From positions 62,001 through 126,000 of the forward strand of contig NZ_PUDR01000003.1 in the NCBI RefSeq assembly GCF_003012935.1: 64,000 nt of DNA. Reading direction: 5' to 3'. Below, piece after piece: positions 32,516-42,226 of this stretch (position 1 is the stretch's first letter; each line of letters begins with the position of its first letter). The notes beneath the pieces were generated by a model. That model saw only the letters and a program-made list of their open reading frames with translations. It was not told the origin of the DNA and searched no databases. The stretch comes from Pannonibacter carbonis. GTDB taxonomy: Bacteria > Pseudomonadota > Alphaproteobacteria > Rhizobiales > Stappiaceae. The translations under genes were made by a program, and so were the position numbers.

Positions 32516-33448
32516 ATGAAAGTGATCGATCCGCGGGTGAAATACCGGCACATCCAGTGCTTCCTCGAGGTCGCGCGCCTGCGCAGCCTGGTGAAGGCGG
32601 CAGAGGAATTGTCGATCACCCAGCCCGCCGTATCCAAGACCCTGCGCGAGCTGGAGGAGATTCTCGAGGTTCGACTGTTTGACCGTTCCCGCAAGGGCGT
32701 GGTGCTGACGCAGTTCGGCGAGGTGCTGCTTCACTACGCCGGCGCCAGTCTGGCGGCGTTGAAGCAGGGGCTGGACAGCGTGGCTCAGGCGCGCATGTCG
32801 GGAGAGTCCTATCTCAACATCGGCGTGCTGCCGAGCGTGGCGGCGCGAATCGTGCCGACAGCGGTGCAGCGGTTCCTCGCCGAAAGCGTTGAGACCACCC
32901 TGACGCTGATCACCGGGCCGAACACGTTCCTGCTCAGCCGGCTTCGGTTGGGGGAACTGGATCTGGTGGTCGGTCGCCTGGCTGACCCGGAACAGATGGC
33001 AGGCCTGTCCTTCACCCATCTCTATTCGGAGAGTGTGTCGTTCGTGGTGCGCAAGGGGCATCCGTTGCTTGATCGCAAGCCGCTCGATGTTCGACGTCTG
33101 GCCGATCATGTTGTGCTCTATCCGACGCAGGAGGCGATCATCCGGCCTTATGTGGAGCGCCTGCTCATCGCAGCCGGCGTCACCAATCTGCCGCGCCGCG
33201 TCGAGACGATCTCCAACACCTTCGGCCGCAGCTTTACCCTCGACACCGATGCGGTGTGGATCATTTCATCCGGTGTGGTTTCGCGCGATGTCGCAGCGGG
33301 CGATTTGGTCGAATTGCCGATCGAGACCACGGGCACGACCGGGCCGGTGGGGTTGACGACACGGGCTGACACAGCACCGACACCAGCCCTTGTCATGTTG
33401 CAGGGCTGCCTGCGGTTCGCTGCGGACAAGGCGGCGGTTCGTTTGTGA
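32516..33448 (+). CDS. pcaQ: LysR-type activator of the pca genes
   Basis: A 310-residue LTTR. The N-terminal YRHIQCFLEVARLRSLVKAA and SITQPAVSKTLRELE form the HTH typical of PcaQ/CbhQ. It probably responds to beta-carboxymuconate or a related pathway intermediate. Divergent from pcaD and upstream of the TRAP genes, with shared motifs in both promoters. Confidence 0.93.
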   Translation: MKVIDPRVKYRHIQCFLEVARLRSLVKAAEELSITQPAVSKTLRELEEILEVRLFDRSRKGVVLTQFGEVLLHYAGASLAALKQGLDSVAQARMSGESYLNIGVLPSVAARIVPTAVQRFLAESVETTLTLITGPNTFLLSRLRLGELDLVVGRLADPEQMAGLSFTHLYSESVSFVVRKGHPLLDRKPLDVRRLADHVVLYPTQEAIIRPYVERLLIAAGVTNLPRRVETISNTFGRSFTLDTDAVWIISSGVVSRDVAAGDLVELPIETTGTTGPVGLTTRADTAPTPALVMLQGCLRFAADKAAVRL

Positions 33449-33465
33449 TCTGGGAGCAAAGCTGC

Positions 33466-33480
33466 ATAACCACAAGTTAT
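33466..33480. promoter_or_regulatory. PcaQ-type box upstream of TRAP genes
   Basis: ATAAC-CACAA-GTTAT is a perfect inverted repeat of 5-bp arms and contains ATAACC-N4-GTTA, close to the described PcaQ target ATAACC-N4-GGTTAA. It is 160 bp before the dctP start. Confidence 0.6.
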
Positions 33481-33497
33481 TCAGCTTCGATAATTGT

Positions 33498-33515
33498 TCA
33501 TTTTACATAACGAAA
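33498..33515 (+). promoter_or_regulatory. Promoter motif shared with the pca divergent region
   Basis: TCATTTTACATAACGAAA matches, in transcription direction, the reverse strand of 32468-32485 before pcaD (TCATTTTACATAACCGAA) at 16 of 17 leading positions if one base gap is allowed. It may be the core promoter of a PcaQ-controlled unit. Confidence 0.5.
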
Positions 33516-33639
33516 GTGGGTGGGTAGCGTGAGGATCAGACCCTTGTCCGACAGGAGGAGCGGCACGCATGTGCCGACTGACGGCAGGGGCAACGCAGGG
33601 GCGCGGTCCGCTGGCCCCTCAACACAGGGAGGACCACAG

Positions 33640-34668
33640 ATGAAGCGTATTCTCGCAATGGCGACCGGGCTGGTCACTGCTTCGATGATGATCGCCAGCG
33701 CCTCGGCGCAGGAAGTCAAATTGACACTGCACCATTTTCTCGGGCCAAAGGCCCCGGCTCAGACCCAGATGCTGGAGCCCTGGGCCAAGAGCGTTGAGGA
33801 AGCCTCTGGCGGCCGGATCAAGGTCGAGATCTTCCCGTCCATGTCGCTCGGCGGCAAGCCGCCGGAACTGTACCGTCAGGTCCGTGACGGCGTTGTCGAT
33901 ATCGTCTGGACCGTGCTCGGCTACACGCCCGGGACGTTCCCGCGCAGCGAAGTGTTTGAACTGCCAACCGTGCATAAGGGCTCAGCAATGCAGACGACGA
34001 TTGCGCTGACCGGCGCGTTCGACATGGTAGCCGAGGACTTCAAGGACGTGAAGCCGATCCTGCTGCATACCCATGGTGGGCAGGCGTTCCACATGGTGAG
34101 CAAGCCGATCCGCAAGCCTGAAGATCTGACCGGCCTGAAAGTCAGGACGCCTTCGCGCACTGGCGGCTGGACCATCGAGGCCTATGGCGCTGAACCGGTT
34201 GGCATGCCGGTGCCGGAAGTGCCGGAGGCCTTGTCCAAGGGCGTGCTCGATGGCACGCTTGTTCCGTTCGAGATTTTCCCGGCCCTCAAGCTGCAGGAAC
34301 TGACGCAGTATTCCACGGAAGGCGCAGGGGGGACGCGTTTTGGCACGTCCACCTTCATGATCGCCATGAACAAGGACCGCTATGACAGCCTGCCGGACGA
34401 TCTGAAGAAGGTGATCGATGATCATTCCATGGGCAATATCGCCGCCAAATACGGTGCTGTCTGGGATGGCATCGAGAATGGCGGCAAGGACCTGCGCAAG
34501 TCCAAGGGCGAGCTGATCGAGCTGACAGCGGAAGAAACCAAGGCCTTTGACGACAAGGGGCAGGTTGTGGTTGATCGCTGGATCAAGGAAGCGTCCGGCG
34601 CAGGTCTCGATGCGGCGGCGATGGTCGAAAAGGCCCGCGCGCTCGTGATCGAAGCCCCGGCCAAGTAA
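33640..34668 (+). CDS. TRAP transporter solute-binding protein
   Basis: A 342-residue DctP-type periplasmic receptor. The signal peptide ends at about residue 23 (SASA before QEV). The ligand-binding Arg of TRAP receptors falls in GLKVRTPSRTGG. AGGGAGGA precedes the ATG at 33640. The upstream PcaQ-type box and location next to pcaQ suggest a substrate in the aromatic-acid pathway, such as protocatechuate or 4-hydroxybenzoate. The ligand is inferred. Confidence 0.9.
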   Translation: MKRILAMATGLVTASMMIASASAQEVKLTLHHFLGPKAPAQTQMLEPWAKSVEEASGGRIKVEIFPSMSLGGKPPELYRQVRDGVVDIVWTVLGYTPGTFPRSEVFELPTVHKGSAMQTTIALTGAFDMVAEDFKDVKPILLHTHGGQAFHMVSKPIRKPEDLTGLKVRTPSRTGGWTIEAYGAEPVGMPVPEVPEALSKGVLDGTLVPFEIFPALKLQELTQYSTEGAGGTRFGTSTFMIAMNKDRYDSLPDDLKKVIDDHSMGNIAAKYGAVWDGIENGGKDLRKSKGELIELTAEETKAFDDKGQVVVDRWIKEASGAGLDAAAMVEKARALVIEAPAK

Positions 34669-34683
34669 GTTGCATCAACTGAC

Positions 34684-34716
34684 AGCGGCCGGGAACGCGA
34701 TCCGTTTCCGGCCGCT
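34684..34716 (+). terminator. Hairpin between dctP-type and dctQ-type genes
   Basis: AGCGGCCGGGAAC and GTTTCCGGCCGCT pair over 13 bp (one G-U) around a 7-nt loop just after the receptor stop, without a U-run. Such intra-operon stem-loops often stabilise the receptor mRNA or attenuate the permease genes. Confidence 0.55.
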
Positions 34717-34789
34717 TGCCTTCTGCGCTCTCAGGGGACTGCAGAGTGCCCGTGGGGAGGGCACCTGAGACACTATCCATGGAGGTGGC

Positions 34790-35287
34790 ATGATTTCCCT
34801 GCTGCGCAAAGCCACAGCGGCCTGGGCCCTTCTTGGCGGCCTGTTCATCCTCGCCATTGTCCTCGTCACGACGATCAATGTCTCCGCCTTCACAGCCAAC
34901 CGGATTGCCGGGCTCTTTGGCTCTTCCGTTGCCGGCATTTCCGGTTATGAGGACTTCGTTCGGCTGGCGATCAGCGTCGCGGCGCTGTCCTTCATCCCCT
35001 ACTGCCAGCTGAAGCGCGGGCATGTGGTGGTCGACCTCTTCGTGCAGTCGCTGCCGAAAGTCGTTCGCGCCGGGCTGGACAAGCTCTGGCTGCTGACCAT
35101 GGGGTGCATCGCCGTGTTCCTGGCCTACTGGATGTGGATCGGCCTGAACGAGACGATGGGCGACCAGACGCGCACGGCCATTCTCGGCTGGCAGGAATGG
35201 CCCTGGTACGGGCCTGGTGTTGTTTCGATGATCCTGTGGGCGCTGGTCTGCGTGATGCAGCTTTTCGAGGGGGAAGCCCGTGGGTGA
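34790..35287 (+). CDS. TRAP transporter small permease
   Basis: A 165-residue DctQ-type membrane protein with four hydrophobic helices (starting near residues 13, 60, 98 and 140) and the family stretch RGHVVVDLFVQSLP. The GGAGG site precedes the ATG. The last codons overlap the large-permease start by 8 bp. Confidence 0.9.
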   Translation: MISLLRKATAAWALLGGLFILAIVLVTTINVSAFTANRIAGLFGSSVAGISGYEDFVRLAISVAALSFIPYCQLKRGHVVVDLFVQSLPKVVRAGLDKLWLLTMGCIAVFLAYWMWIGLNETMGDQTRTAILGWQEWPWYGPGVVSMILWALVCVMQLFEGEARG

Positions 35288-36668
35288 GGCAGAACTGATC
35301 GGCCTGGTCGGCCTTGGCCTGTTGTTCGGGCTCCTGATTTTGCGCGTGCCGGTTGGTCTGGCCATGATCCTCGTCGGCATCGGCGGCATGTTCGCCCTGT
35401 CGCTGGCCCTGCCGCATGTTCGGTTCGAGCCTTACATCAAGCAGTTCAAGTCGCTGCTGTGGACCAACATGGCAAGCTATGACCTCTCGGTCGTACCCTT
35501 GTTCGTGTTCATGGGCTATCTCGCCAGTCACGCCAATCTCAGCCGCGACCTGTTCCAGGGCATGAATGCGCTGATGGGCCGGGTGAGGGGCGGTGTGGCG
35601 ATCTCGGCCATTGGGGCTTGTGCCGGCTTTGGTGCGGTCTGCGGCTCGTCACTGGCCACAGCCTCCACCATGGGCCGGGTGGCGCTGCCGGAGCTCCGGC
35701 GGCTCAACTATTCGCCGCGACTGGCCACCGGCACGCTGGCGGCGGGCGGCACCCTCGGCATTCTCATTCCGCCCTCGGTCGCACTGGTCATCTATGCGGT
35801 GATCGTGGAGGCCTCGATCATCGAGATGTTCCGGGCGGCGGTCATTCCCGGCTTTATCGCCGTTGTCGCCTTCATAGCGGTCATTGCGATCCAGGTCAGG
35901 CTCAATCCGTCGCTCGCGCCCGTGGCAGCCGCCATGCCGCGTGAGGAGCGCAACCGCGCGCTGTTGCGCCTCATTCCGGTGATCCTGATCTTCGGCTCGA
36001 TCATCCTCGGCCTCGGCATCGGCCTGTTCACGCCGACGCCGGCAGCGGCCATCGGCGTGTTCGTCATTCTCGTCTACGGCTTCGCCCAGCGGCTGTGGGG
36101 CGCGGAAGGGCTGACGGTCGGCAAGACCAAGAATGCCATGCTGGAAACGGCCGTCACCAGCGGCATGATCTATTTCATCCTGTTCGGGGCCGAGGTGGTG
36201 AAGGGCTTCTTCACCCGCGCCGGACTTCCTTCGGGTCTGGCGGAATGGGCTGGCAGCAGCGGCCTCGACCCCTGGGTCGTACTGATCGCCATCCTGATCA
36301 TCCTCGTCATCCTTGGCTGCTTCATGGAAAGCCTCGCGATGATCCTCGTCATGGTGCCGTTCTTCTGGCCGGTGCTGATCGATCTCAACGGCGGTGACTA
36401 CGTCACGGCTGCGACGGCGGCCTATGGCCTGTCAGCGGACGAGCTGAAGATCTGGTTCGGCATCCTGACATTGATCGTGGTGGAGCTGGGGCTGATCACG
36501 CCGCCGGTCGGGCTCAATGTCTTCATCATCAACGCGCTCGCCAAGGACGTGCCGATGACCGAGACCTTCAAGGGGGTGATGCCCTTCTTCGGCATGGAGA
36601 TCGTGCGTGTTGGGCTTTTGCTGCTGTTCCCGGCGATCGTGCTGTTCATTCCAAGGTTCTTCGGCTAG
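35280..36668 (+). CDS. TRAP transporter large permease
   Basis: A 462-residue DctM-type permease with about 12 helices and the conserved LATGTLAAGGTLGILIPPSV. GTG start overlapping the dctQ-type stop in GTGGGTGA, like the TTG overlap at pcaC. Sodium-coupled uptake with the periplasmic receptor is the family mechanism. Confidence 0.92.
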   Translation: MGEAELIGLVGLGLLFGLLILRVPVGLAMILVGIGGMFALSLALPHVRFEPYIKQFKSLLWTNMASYDLSVVPLFVFMGYLASHANLSRDLFQGMNALMGRVRGGVAISAIGACAGFGAVCGSSLATASTMGRVALPELRRLNYSPRLATGTLAAGGTLGILIPPSVALVIYAVIVEASIIEMFRAAVIPGFIAVVAFIAVIAIQVRLNPSLAPVAAAMPREERNRALLRLIPVILIFGSIILGLGIGLFTPTPAAAIGVFVILVYGFAQRLWGAEGLTVGKTKNAMLETAVTSGMIYFILFGAEVVKGFFTRAGLPSGLAEWAGSSGLDPWVVLIAILIILVILGCFMESLAMILVMVPFFWPVLIDLNGGDYVTAATAAYGLSADELKIWFGILTLIVVELGLITPPVGLNVFIINALAKDVPMTETFKGVMPFFGMEIVRVGLLLLFPAIVLFIPRFFG

Positions 36669-36991
36669 CCCATTCCTCGACCGACAGCACAAGCTGCATC
36701 CATCAACGCCCCGGGGTCTCAGGCCATCCGGGGCGTTGACGCATTGATGCAAAGCATTTGCGGGAGGAGGGCTGGATTCCCGGCAGGGATCTGCGGCCAT
36801 CCGGGGCGATTGATCCCCTGCCGAAGGGATTTCTCCGCTTGGCGAGAAAAACGAACCGGAAAAGCCGTTCCTCCCAAAAGCCCGCAAAACCGTTTCTTAT
36901 GTGAACCGGCCCGCTTTTGTAGGGTTGCGCCATGATCGCCCCAGCCGCCGAACCGCGGTGAGACCCCGGGGCGCGAGGGAAGAAGTGGCGC
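36669..36991. other. Intergenic region before cysD
   Basis: A strong hairpin (36703-36739) ends the TRAP operon. A GGCCATCCGGGGCG motif occurs twice (36722 and about 36797). The final 120 bp before cysD, with A-rich stretches and TTTCTTATGTGAACCGG, presumably hold its promoter. No gene or recognised riboswitch is seen. Confidence 0.5.
36703..36739. terminator. Terminator-like hairpin after the TRAP operon
   Basis: TCAACGCCCCGG and CCGGGGCGTTGA form a perfect 12-bp stem with a 13-nt loop, 35 bp after the large-permease stop. No U-run is present. Confidence 0.6.
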
Positions 36992-37897
36992 ATGTCTGAT
37001 CGGCTCAGCAATCTCCGGCGGCTTGAAGCGGAGAGCATTCACATCATCCGCGAGGTGGCGGCCGAATTCCGCAACCCGGTGATGCTCTATTCCATCGGCA
37101 AGGATTCGTCGGTCATGCTGCATCTGGCGATGAAGGCCTTCTATCCTTCGAAGCCGCCTTTCCCGCTGATGCATGTCGATACAGGTTGGAAGTTCCGCGA
37201 GATGATCTCCTTCCGCGACGAGACCGTGAAGCGGCTCGGGCTGGACCTGATCATCCACTCCAATCCGGAAGGCCTTGCCCAGGGCATCAACCCGTTTGAT
37301 CACGGCTCGTCGGTCCACACCCATGTGATGAAAACCGAGGCGCTGAAGCAGGCGCTGACCAAGTACGGCTTCGACGCGGCCTTCGGCGGCGCGCGCCGGG
37401 ATGAGGAAAAGAGCCGCGCCAAGGAGCGTGTCTTCTCCTTCCGCACCGCCTCGCACACCTGGGACCCGAAGAACCAGCGTCCGGAACTGTGGAACCTCTA
37501 CAACGCCCGGGTGGCCAAAGGGGAATCCATCCGCGCCTTCCCGCTGTCCAACTGGACCGAGCTGGACATCTGGCAGTACATCCTGGCCGAGAACATCCCG
37601 ATGGTGCCGCTCTACTACGCTGCCCCGCGTCCGGTGGTCGAGCGCGATGGCATGCTGATCATGGTCGACGATGACCGGATGAAGATCCGCCCCGGCGAGA
37701 CCGTCGAGGAGAAGATGGTCCGCTTCCGCACCCTTGGCTGCTACCCGCTCACCGGTGCCATCGAGTCCGATGCCGCGACCCTGCCGGCCATCCTGCGCGA
37801 GATGCTGATTGCCCGCACCTCCGAGCGCTCCGGTCGCCTGATTGACCACGACGACGCCGCCTCGATGGAAAAGAAGAAGCGCGAAGGATACTTCTGA
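36992..37897 (+). CDS. cysD: Sulfate adenylyltransferase subunit 2
   Basis: ATP-PPi-lyase subunit that activates sulfate to adenylylsulfate. 301 residues; the PP-loop is SIGKDS at 34-39 and the C-terminal [21 protein letters not shown] tail segment is typical. Two bases before cysNC, forming the usual cysD-cysNC operon. Confidence 0.96.
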   Translation: MSDRLSNLRRLEAESIHIIREVAAEFRNPVMLYSIGKDSSVMLHLAMKAFYPSKPPFPLMHVDTGWKFREMISFRDETVKRLGLDLIIHSNPEGLAQGINPFDHGSSVHTHVMKTEALKQALTKYGFDAAFGGARRDEEKSRAKERVFSFRTASHTWDPKNQRPELWNLYNARVAKGESIRAFPLSNWTELDIWQYILAENIPMVPLYYAAPRPVVERDGMLIMVDDDRMKIRPGETVEEKMVRFRTLGCYPLTGAIESDAATLPAILREMLIARTSERSGRLIDHDDAASMEKKKREGYF

Positions 37898-37899
37898 TC

Positions 37900-39837
37900 A
37901 TGGATTTCACGGATCACCTCGCCTCCGAAGAGGTTGTGCTCGATTACATCCGCGCGCAGCAGAACAAGGACCAGCTCCGCTTTCTGACTTGCGGCAGCGT
38001 CGATGACGGCAAGTCGACCCTGATCGGCCGGCTGCTCTATGACACCAAGCTGATCTTCGAGGACCAGCTTGCCGCACTTGAGCGCGACAGCCGCCGGCAT
38101 GGCACGGTTGGCGAGGACATTGACCTGGCGCTGCTGGTCGATGGCCTTGAGGCCGAGCGCGAGCAGGGCATCACCATCGACGTCGCCTATCGTTTCTTCG
38201 CCACGGACAAGCGCAAGTTCATCGTTGCCGACACGCCTGGCCACGAGCAGTACACCCGCAACATGGCGACCGGTGCCTCCACCGCCGATCTCGCCGTGCT
38301 GCTGGTCGATGCCCGCCACGGGCTGATGACCCAGACGCGCCGTCATGCCTTCATCGCCTCGCTGCTTGGCATCCGGCACATCGTTCTTGCGGTGAACAAG
38401 ATCGACCTCGTTGATTTCTCGCAGGAGCGCTTCGACGAGATCGAGCGCGATTTTGCCGCGCTCGGCGGCAACTTCCGCTTCGAGACGGTGGTCGCGGTGC
38501 CGATGTCTGCCCGCTATGGAGACAATGTCACCAGCCGCTCGGGCCGCATGCCCTGGTATCAGGGGCCGACGCTGCTTGAGCACCTGGAGACCGTTGACGT
38601 CGGCGAGAAGGAAACGGCCGCCGAGTTCCGTTTCCCGGTCCAGTGGGTCAACCGTCCGAACCTCGACTTCCGCGGCTATTCCGGCACGCTCGCCAGCGGC
38701 CTCGTCACCGTCGGCAGCAACGTGACGGTGGCCGCCTCGGGCAAGAGCTCGACGGTTACCCGCATCGTCAACGGCTTCTCTGACGTGGACAGCGCGAAGG
38801 CAGGGGAGGCGGTCACGCTGGTCTTGCGCGACGAGATCGACATTTCCCGCGGCGACGTGCTGTCGCGCTCCGACGAGCGCCCGGCGGTGGCTGACAGCCT
38901 GTCGGCGCATGTGATCTGGATGGCCGATGCGGCCCTGCTGCCGGGCCGCTCTTATCTGCTTAAGATCGGCACAAGGACCGTGACGGCCACGCTGACGGCG
39001 CTGGCGCACAAGATCAACGTCAACACCTTCGAGGAAGCCCCGGCTGAAACGCTGGCGCTCAACGAGATTGCGCTCGCCGAATTCAGCCTGTCCGCACCGA
39101 TTGCGCTTGATCCCTATCGCGCGAACCGCACCACCGGCTCGTTCATCCTGATCGACCGGATGAGCAATGCCACGGTCGGCGCCGGCATGGTGGTGAAGGC
39201 GGAGCGGCGGGCCAGCAACATCCACTGGCAGGCGCTGGACGTTGACAAGGAAGCCCGGGCCGAAAGCCTGCGGCAGAAGCCGGCGGTGCTATGGTTCACC
39301 GGCCTGTCCGGCTCCGGCAAGTCGACCATCGCCTCCATCGTGGAAAAGAAGCTGCACCTGGAAGGCCGCCACACCTATGTGCTCGACGGCGACAACATCC
39401 GCCATGGCCTCAACAAGGACCTCGGCTTCTCTGACGCCGACCGGGTGGAGAACATCCGCCGTGTCGCGGAGGTCTCCCGGCTCTTCGTGGATGCCGGCCT
39501 GATCGTGCTCGTGTCCTTCATCTCGCCGTTCCGCACTGAGCGACAGATGGCGCGCGAGCTGCTGGGGGAGGGCGAGTTCGTCGAGATCTTTGTCGACACG
39601 CCCATCGACGAATGCCGCAAGCGCGACCCGAAGGGTCTCTACGCCAAAGCGGATGCCGGGCAAATCGCCAATTTCACCGGCATCGACAGCCCTTATGAAG
39701 CGCCCGAGACGCCGGAACTGCAGGTGGCGACCGTCGGCCGCGATCCGGAAGCGGCAGCCGAGGACGTGCTCAACCACCTTCGCCGCGCCGGCATCATCGC
39801 CGCCAACGGTTATGTCTTCGGCGGCGAGGGCATCTGA
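37900..39837 (+). CDS. cysNC: Bifunctional sulfate adenylyltransferase subunit 1 / adenylylsulfate kinase
   Basis: A 645-residue fusion. Residues 1-430 are the CysN GTPase: GSVDDGKST at 32-40, DTPGH starting at Asp111, NKID starting at Asn166. Residues 450-645 are APS kinase with Walker [10 protein letters not shown] at 468-476 and [10 protein letters not shown] following. The GTPase drives sulfate activation and the kinase domain makes PAPS. The CysN-CysC fusion is common in Rhizobiales. Confidence 0.97.
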   Translation: MDFTDHLASEEVVLDYIRAQQNKDQLRFLTCGSVDDGKSTLIGRLLYDTKLIFEDQLAALERDSRRHGTVGEDIDLALLVDGLEAEREQGITIDVAYRFFATDKRKFIVADTPGHEQYTRNMATGASTADLAVLLVDARHGLMTQTRRHAFIASLLGIRHIVLAVNKIDLVDFSQERFDEIERDFAALGGNFRFETVVAVPMSARYGDNVTSRSGRMPWYQGPTLLEHLETVDVGEKETAAEFRFPVQWVNRPNLDFRGYSGTLASGLVTVGSNVTVAASGKSSTVTRIVNGFSDVDSAKAGEAVTLVLRDEIDISRGDVLSRSDERPAVADSLSAHVIWMADAALLPGRSYLLKIGTRTVTATLTALAHKINVNTFEEAPAETLALNEIALAEFSLSAPIALDPYRANRTTGSFILIDRMSNATVGAGMVVKAERRASNIHWQALDVDKEARAESLRQKPAVLWFTGLSGSGKSTIASIVEKKLHLEGRHTYVLDGDNIRHGLNKDLGFSDADRVENIRRVAEVSRLFVDAGLIVLVSFISPFRTERQMARELLGEGEFVEIFVDTPIDECRKRDPKGLYAKADAGQIANFTGIDSPYEAPETPELQVATVGRDPEAAAEDVLNHLRRAGIIAANGYVFGGEGI

Positions 39838-40173
39838 CCGCTTATCGAATGTGAAGTGAACCGCCCGGCTGTGAGGCTGGGCGATGCGTTGACGTCGGGA
39901 AGTCCAACGATGTCACCCCGGGCGCAGCGTAGCGCAGACCCGGGGCCCACTCGTTTGCAGAGCAGCGGAGTTTGGCACGGTGGCACCACAGGCTGCGGCG
40001 AAGTTTGGATGCCTATCGCAGCGCTGCGGCGCTCGCCGCACCGCTCCGGAAGCGAGTGGGCCCCGGCTCTCGCGTTGCTCGGCCGGGGTGACACGGAGCG
40101 GGGGATGGCGCGCGGGTGTCATGCCACCCGCCACCGCCTGGCCTGACGCCGGGCGGCGGTGGTTCAGGAGCGC
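39838..40173. other. Gap between cysNC and znuA, mostly one palindromic repeat
   Basis: Holds the repeat at 39909-40094 and short flanks. No gene is supported. Confidence 0.65.
39909..40094. repeat. Palindromic repeat, GTCACCCCGGGCGCAGCG family
   Basis: Begins GATGTCACCCCGGGCGCAGCG with CGGGGCCCACTCG, and ends with CGAGTGGGCCCCGGCTC and GGCCGGGGTGACAC, an imperfect inverted repeat over about 45 bp per arm. The inner part (39957-40051) has weak symmetry. It is related in style and end sequence to 14224-14352. Confidence 0.65.
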
Positions 40174-41220
40174 CTACTTCGCCAGACACCCCTTCAACGA
40201 CCCGGCCATGTCGCGCAGGAGCTGCTCATAGAGGCCAGGGCCATTCGGCAATGAGGCGCCGAGGGGATCGAGGACGCCGGTGCCGACGGACGTGCCTTCG
40301 ATCAGCATGCCGACCAGCTTCGGTTCGAACTGCGGTTCGGAGAAGACGCAGCCCGCCTTCAGCGATGTGATCTTGCTGCGCAGTTCGCTGACCCGCTCTG
40401 CACCGGGCATGACTTCAGGGCTCAGCGTGATCGAACCGGCGGCCTGGATGCCGAAGCGCTTCTCGAAATACTGGTAGGCATCGTGGAAAACGATGAAGGG
40501 CTTGCCCTTGACCGGCTCCAGCTCCTTTGTCAGCTCTGCCTCGAGCGCGGTCAGCCGTGCGGTGAGCGCTTCGGCATTGGCCTTGTACGTCGCTGCGTTG
40601 GCCGGATCGGCCTCGGTCAGGTGTTCTTCGATCTCGTGCACCATCGCGCGGGCATTGGCCGGATCGAGCCACAGGTGGGCGTCGAACGCGCCGTGCGCGT
40701 GTCCATGGTCATGGCTATGGCTATGGCTATGGTTGTGCCCGTGATCATGCCCGGCTTTTGCATCTTTGCTGCCGTGGGCATGGCCGCCCTCGCCATGGTC
40801 ATGTTCGTCAAAGTCGCCGCCTTCGCGCACCGGAAGGAGGGTCAGGTCATGTGCCTGCGACAGCTCCACCACTTCGGCCTTTTCGCCGAGGGTCTTGATC
40901 GGCTTTTCGAGGAACGCTTCCAGTTCCGGACCTACCCAGAACACCAGATCCGCGCCAGCCAGCACCCGGGCCGTGGACGGCTTCAGGGCGAAGGTGTGCG
41001 GCGAGGCGGCGCCATCGACGATGATGTCCGGTTCGCCAACGCCCTGCATCACGGCGGCAACGAGGGAGTGAACCGGCTTGATCGACGCGACCACCTTGGG
41101 GGCCGCTGCCGCCTGCAGGCCAGAGAAAGGCAACAAGACGGCAGTCGTCGTCAGCAACGCTGCGAGGGAACGGAACGGCCGGTTGCGGCGCACGGTTGCG
41201 GGGGAGGGCGCACGGGTCAT
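40174..41220 (-). CDS. znuA: Zinc ABC transporter substrate-binding protein
   Basis: A 348-residue cluster A-I receptor. Signal sequence at residues 1-40, zinc-binding His in KPVHSLVAAVMQG and the SPHTFAL stretch. A His/Asp-rich loop at about residues 138-172 (HDHGHNHSHSHSHDHGHAHG) is typical of high-affinity zinc ZnuA. Divergent from znuC with a Zur-like palindrome between. Confidence 0.95.
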   Translation of the reverse strand: MTRAPSPATVRRNRPFRSLAALLTTTAVLLPFSGLQAAAAPKVVASIKPVHSLVAAVMQGVGEPDIIVDGAASPHTFALKPSTARVLAGADLVFWVGPELEAFLEKPIKTLGEKAEVVELSQAHDLTLLPVREGGDFDEHDHGEGGHAHGSKDAKAGHDHGHNHSHSHSHDHGHAHGAFDAHLWLDPANARAMVHEIEEHLTEADPANAATYKANAEALTARLTALEAELTKELEPVKGKPFIVFHDAYQYFEKRFGIQAAGSITLSPEVMPGAERVSELRSKITSLKAGCVFSEPQFEPKLVGMLIEGTSVGTGVLDPLGASLPNGPGLYEQLLRDMAGSLKGCLAK

Positions 41221-41243
41221 CTGACACTCCTTCAGAGTTGTAA

Positions 41244-41274
41244 TGTTATAACAAGAATTGCGTTACCCTATAAC
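41244..41274. promoter_or_regulatory. Zur-like operator between znuA and znuC
   Basis: TGTTATAACA (41244-41253) is a perfect palindrome within GTAATGTTATAACAAG, followed by GTTACCCTATAAC (41262-41274). Both resemble alphaproteobacterial Zur sites built on GTTATA..TATAAC. The placement between the two zinc uptake units, with zur downstream, supports the call. Confidence 0.7.
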
Positions 41275-41326
41275 GTGTGACATAAGCAAAGGCAATCCGC
41301 TGTTTTGCGGGATCAGGAATCGCGCG

Positions 41327-42226
41327 TTGCCAACATCCCCGAAATCTCTTGTTCGCCTGACCGGCGCAGGCGTCTTCAAGGACGAGCGCTGGCTTGTGCG
41401 CGGCGTTGATCTCTCGGTCTCTCCGGGCGAAATCGTCACGCTGATCGGACCTAATGGCTCAGGCAAATCCACCACGGCCAAGATGGCGCTGGGCATCCTG
41501 AAGCTGACCGAGGGATCTGCCGATCGCCTGGACGGCCTGCGGGTCGGCTACGTTCCGCAAAAGCTTGCGATCGACTGGACCCTGCCCCTGACCGTCGCTC
41601 GTTTCATGCGGCTGACCGGCCCGCTCGCTGAAGCGGACAGCCGGGCGGCGCTGCGCATGACGGGCGTCGAGCACCTGGGCAAGTCAGAGATGCGCAACCT
41701 TTCCGGCGGCGAGATGCAGCGTGTGCTGATTGCCCGCGCCATCGCTCGCAAACCGGATCTCCTTGTGCTGGACGAACCGGTCCAGGGTGTCGACTTCAAT
41801 GGCGAGATTGTCCTCTACGACCTGATCAAGGCGGTGCGTGACGAGATCGGCTGCGGCATCCTGATGATCTCGCATGACCTGCACGTGGTGATGGCGGCCA
41901 CCGACCAGGTGGTTTGCCTCAACGGGCATGTCTGCTGCCGTGGCACGCCGGTCAGCGTCGCGCGGTCAGCGGCCTACCGCGACCTGTTCGGCCCGCGCGC
42001 GGCCGGTGCGCTGGCGGTCTATGAGCACAGCCACGACCACGAGCATCTGCCCGATGGGCGCGTCCGGCATCAGGATGGTTCGGTGACGGACCATTGCCAT
42101 CCGGGCGACGGGCACCATCACGATCATGCGCATGATCATGGCCATCACCATGACCACGATCATCATGACCACCACCACGGTCATGACCACCCGGCACGGC
42201 GCGGGGAGACCACGGATGCTCGATGA
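41327..42226 (+). CDS. znuC: Zinc ABC transporter ATP-binding protein with His-rich tail
   Basis: A 299-residue ATPase with GPNGSGKST (Walker A), LSGGEMQRVLIARA (signature) and LLVLDEPVQG (Walker B). A TTG at 41327 preceded by AGGAA is the best start; a TTG at 41258 would lie in the operator. The last 50 residues hold some 20 His in HDH repeats, absent from standard ZnuC. The gene overlaps znuB by 11 bp. Confidence 0.9.
   Translation: MPTSPKSLVRLTGAGVFKDERWLVRGVDLSVSPGEIVTLIGPNGSGKSTTAKMALGILKLTEGSADRLDGLRVGYVPQKLAIDWTLPLTVARFMRLTGPLAEADSRAALRMTGVEHLGKSEMRNLSGGEMQRVLIARAIARKPDLLVLDEPVQGVDFNGEIVLYDLIKAVRDEIGCGILMISHDLHVVMAATDQVVCLNGHVCCRGTPVSVARSAAYRDLFGPRAAGALAVYEHSHDHEHLPDGRVRHQDGSVTDHCHPGDGHHHDHAHDHGHHHDHDHHDHHHGHDHPARRGETTDAR

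Noticed and set aside
36669-36991. Possible sulfur-related riboswitch before cysD
   Set aside because: No SAM or other riboswitch core could be recognised; only hairpins and a repeated GGCCATCCGGGGCG.
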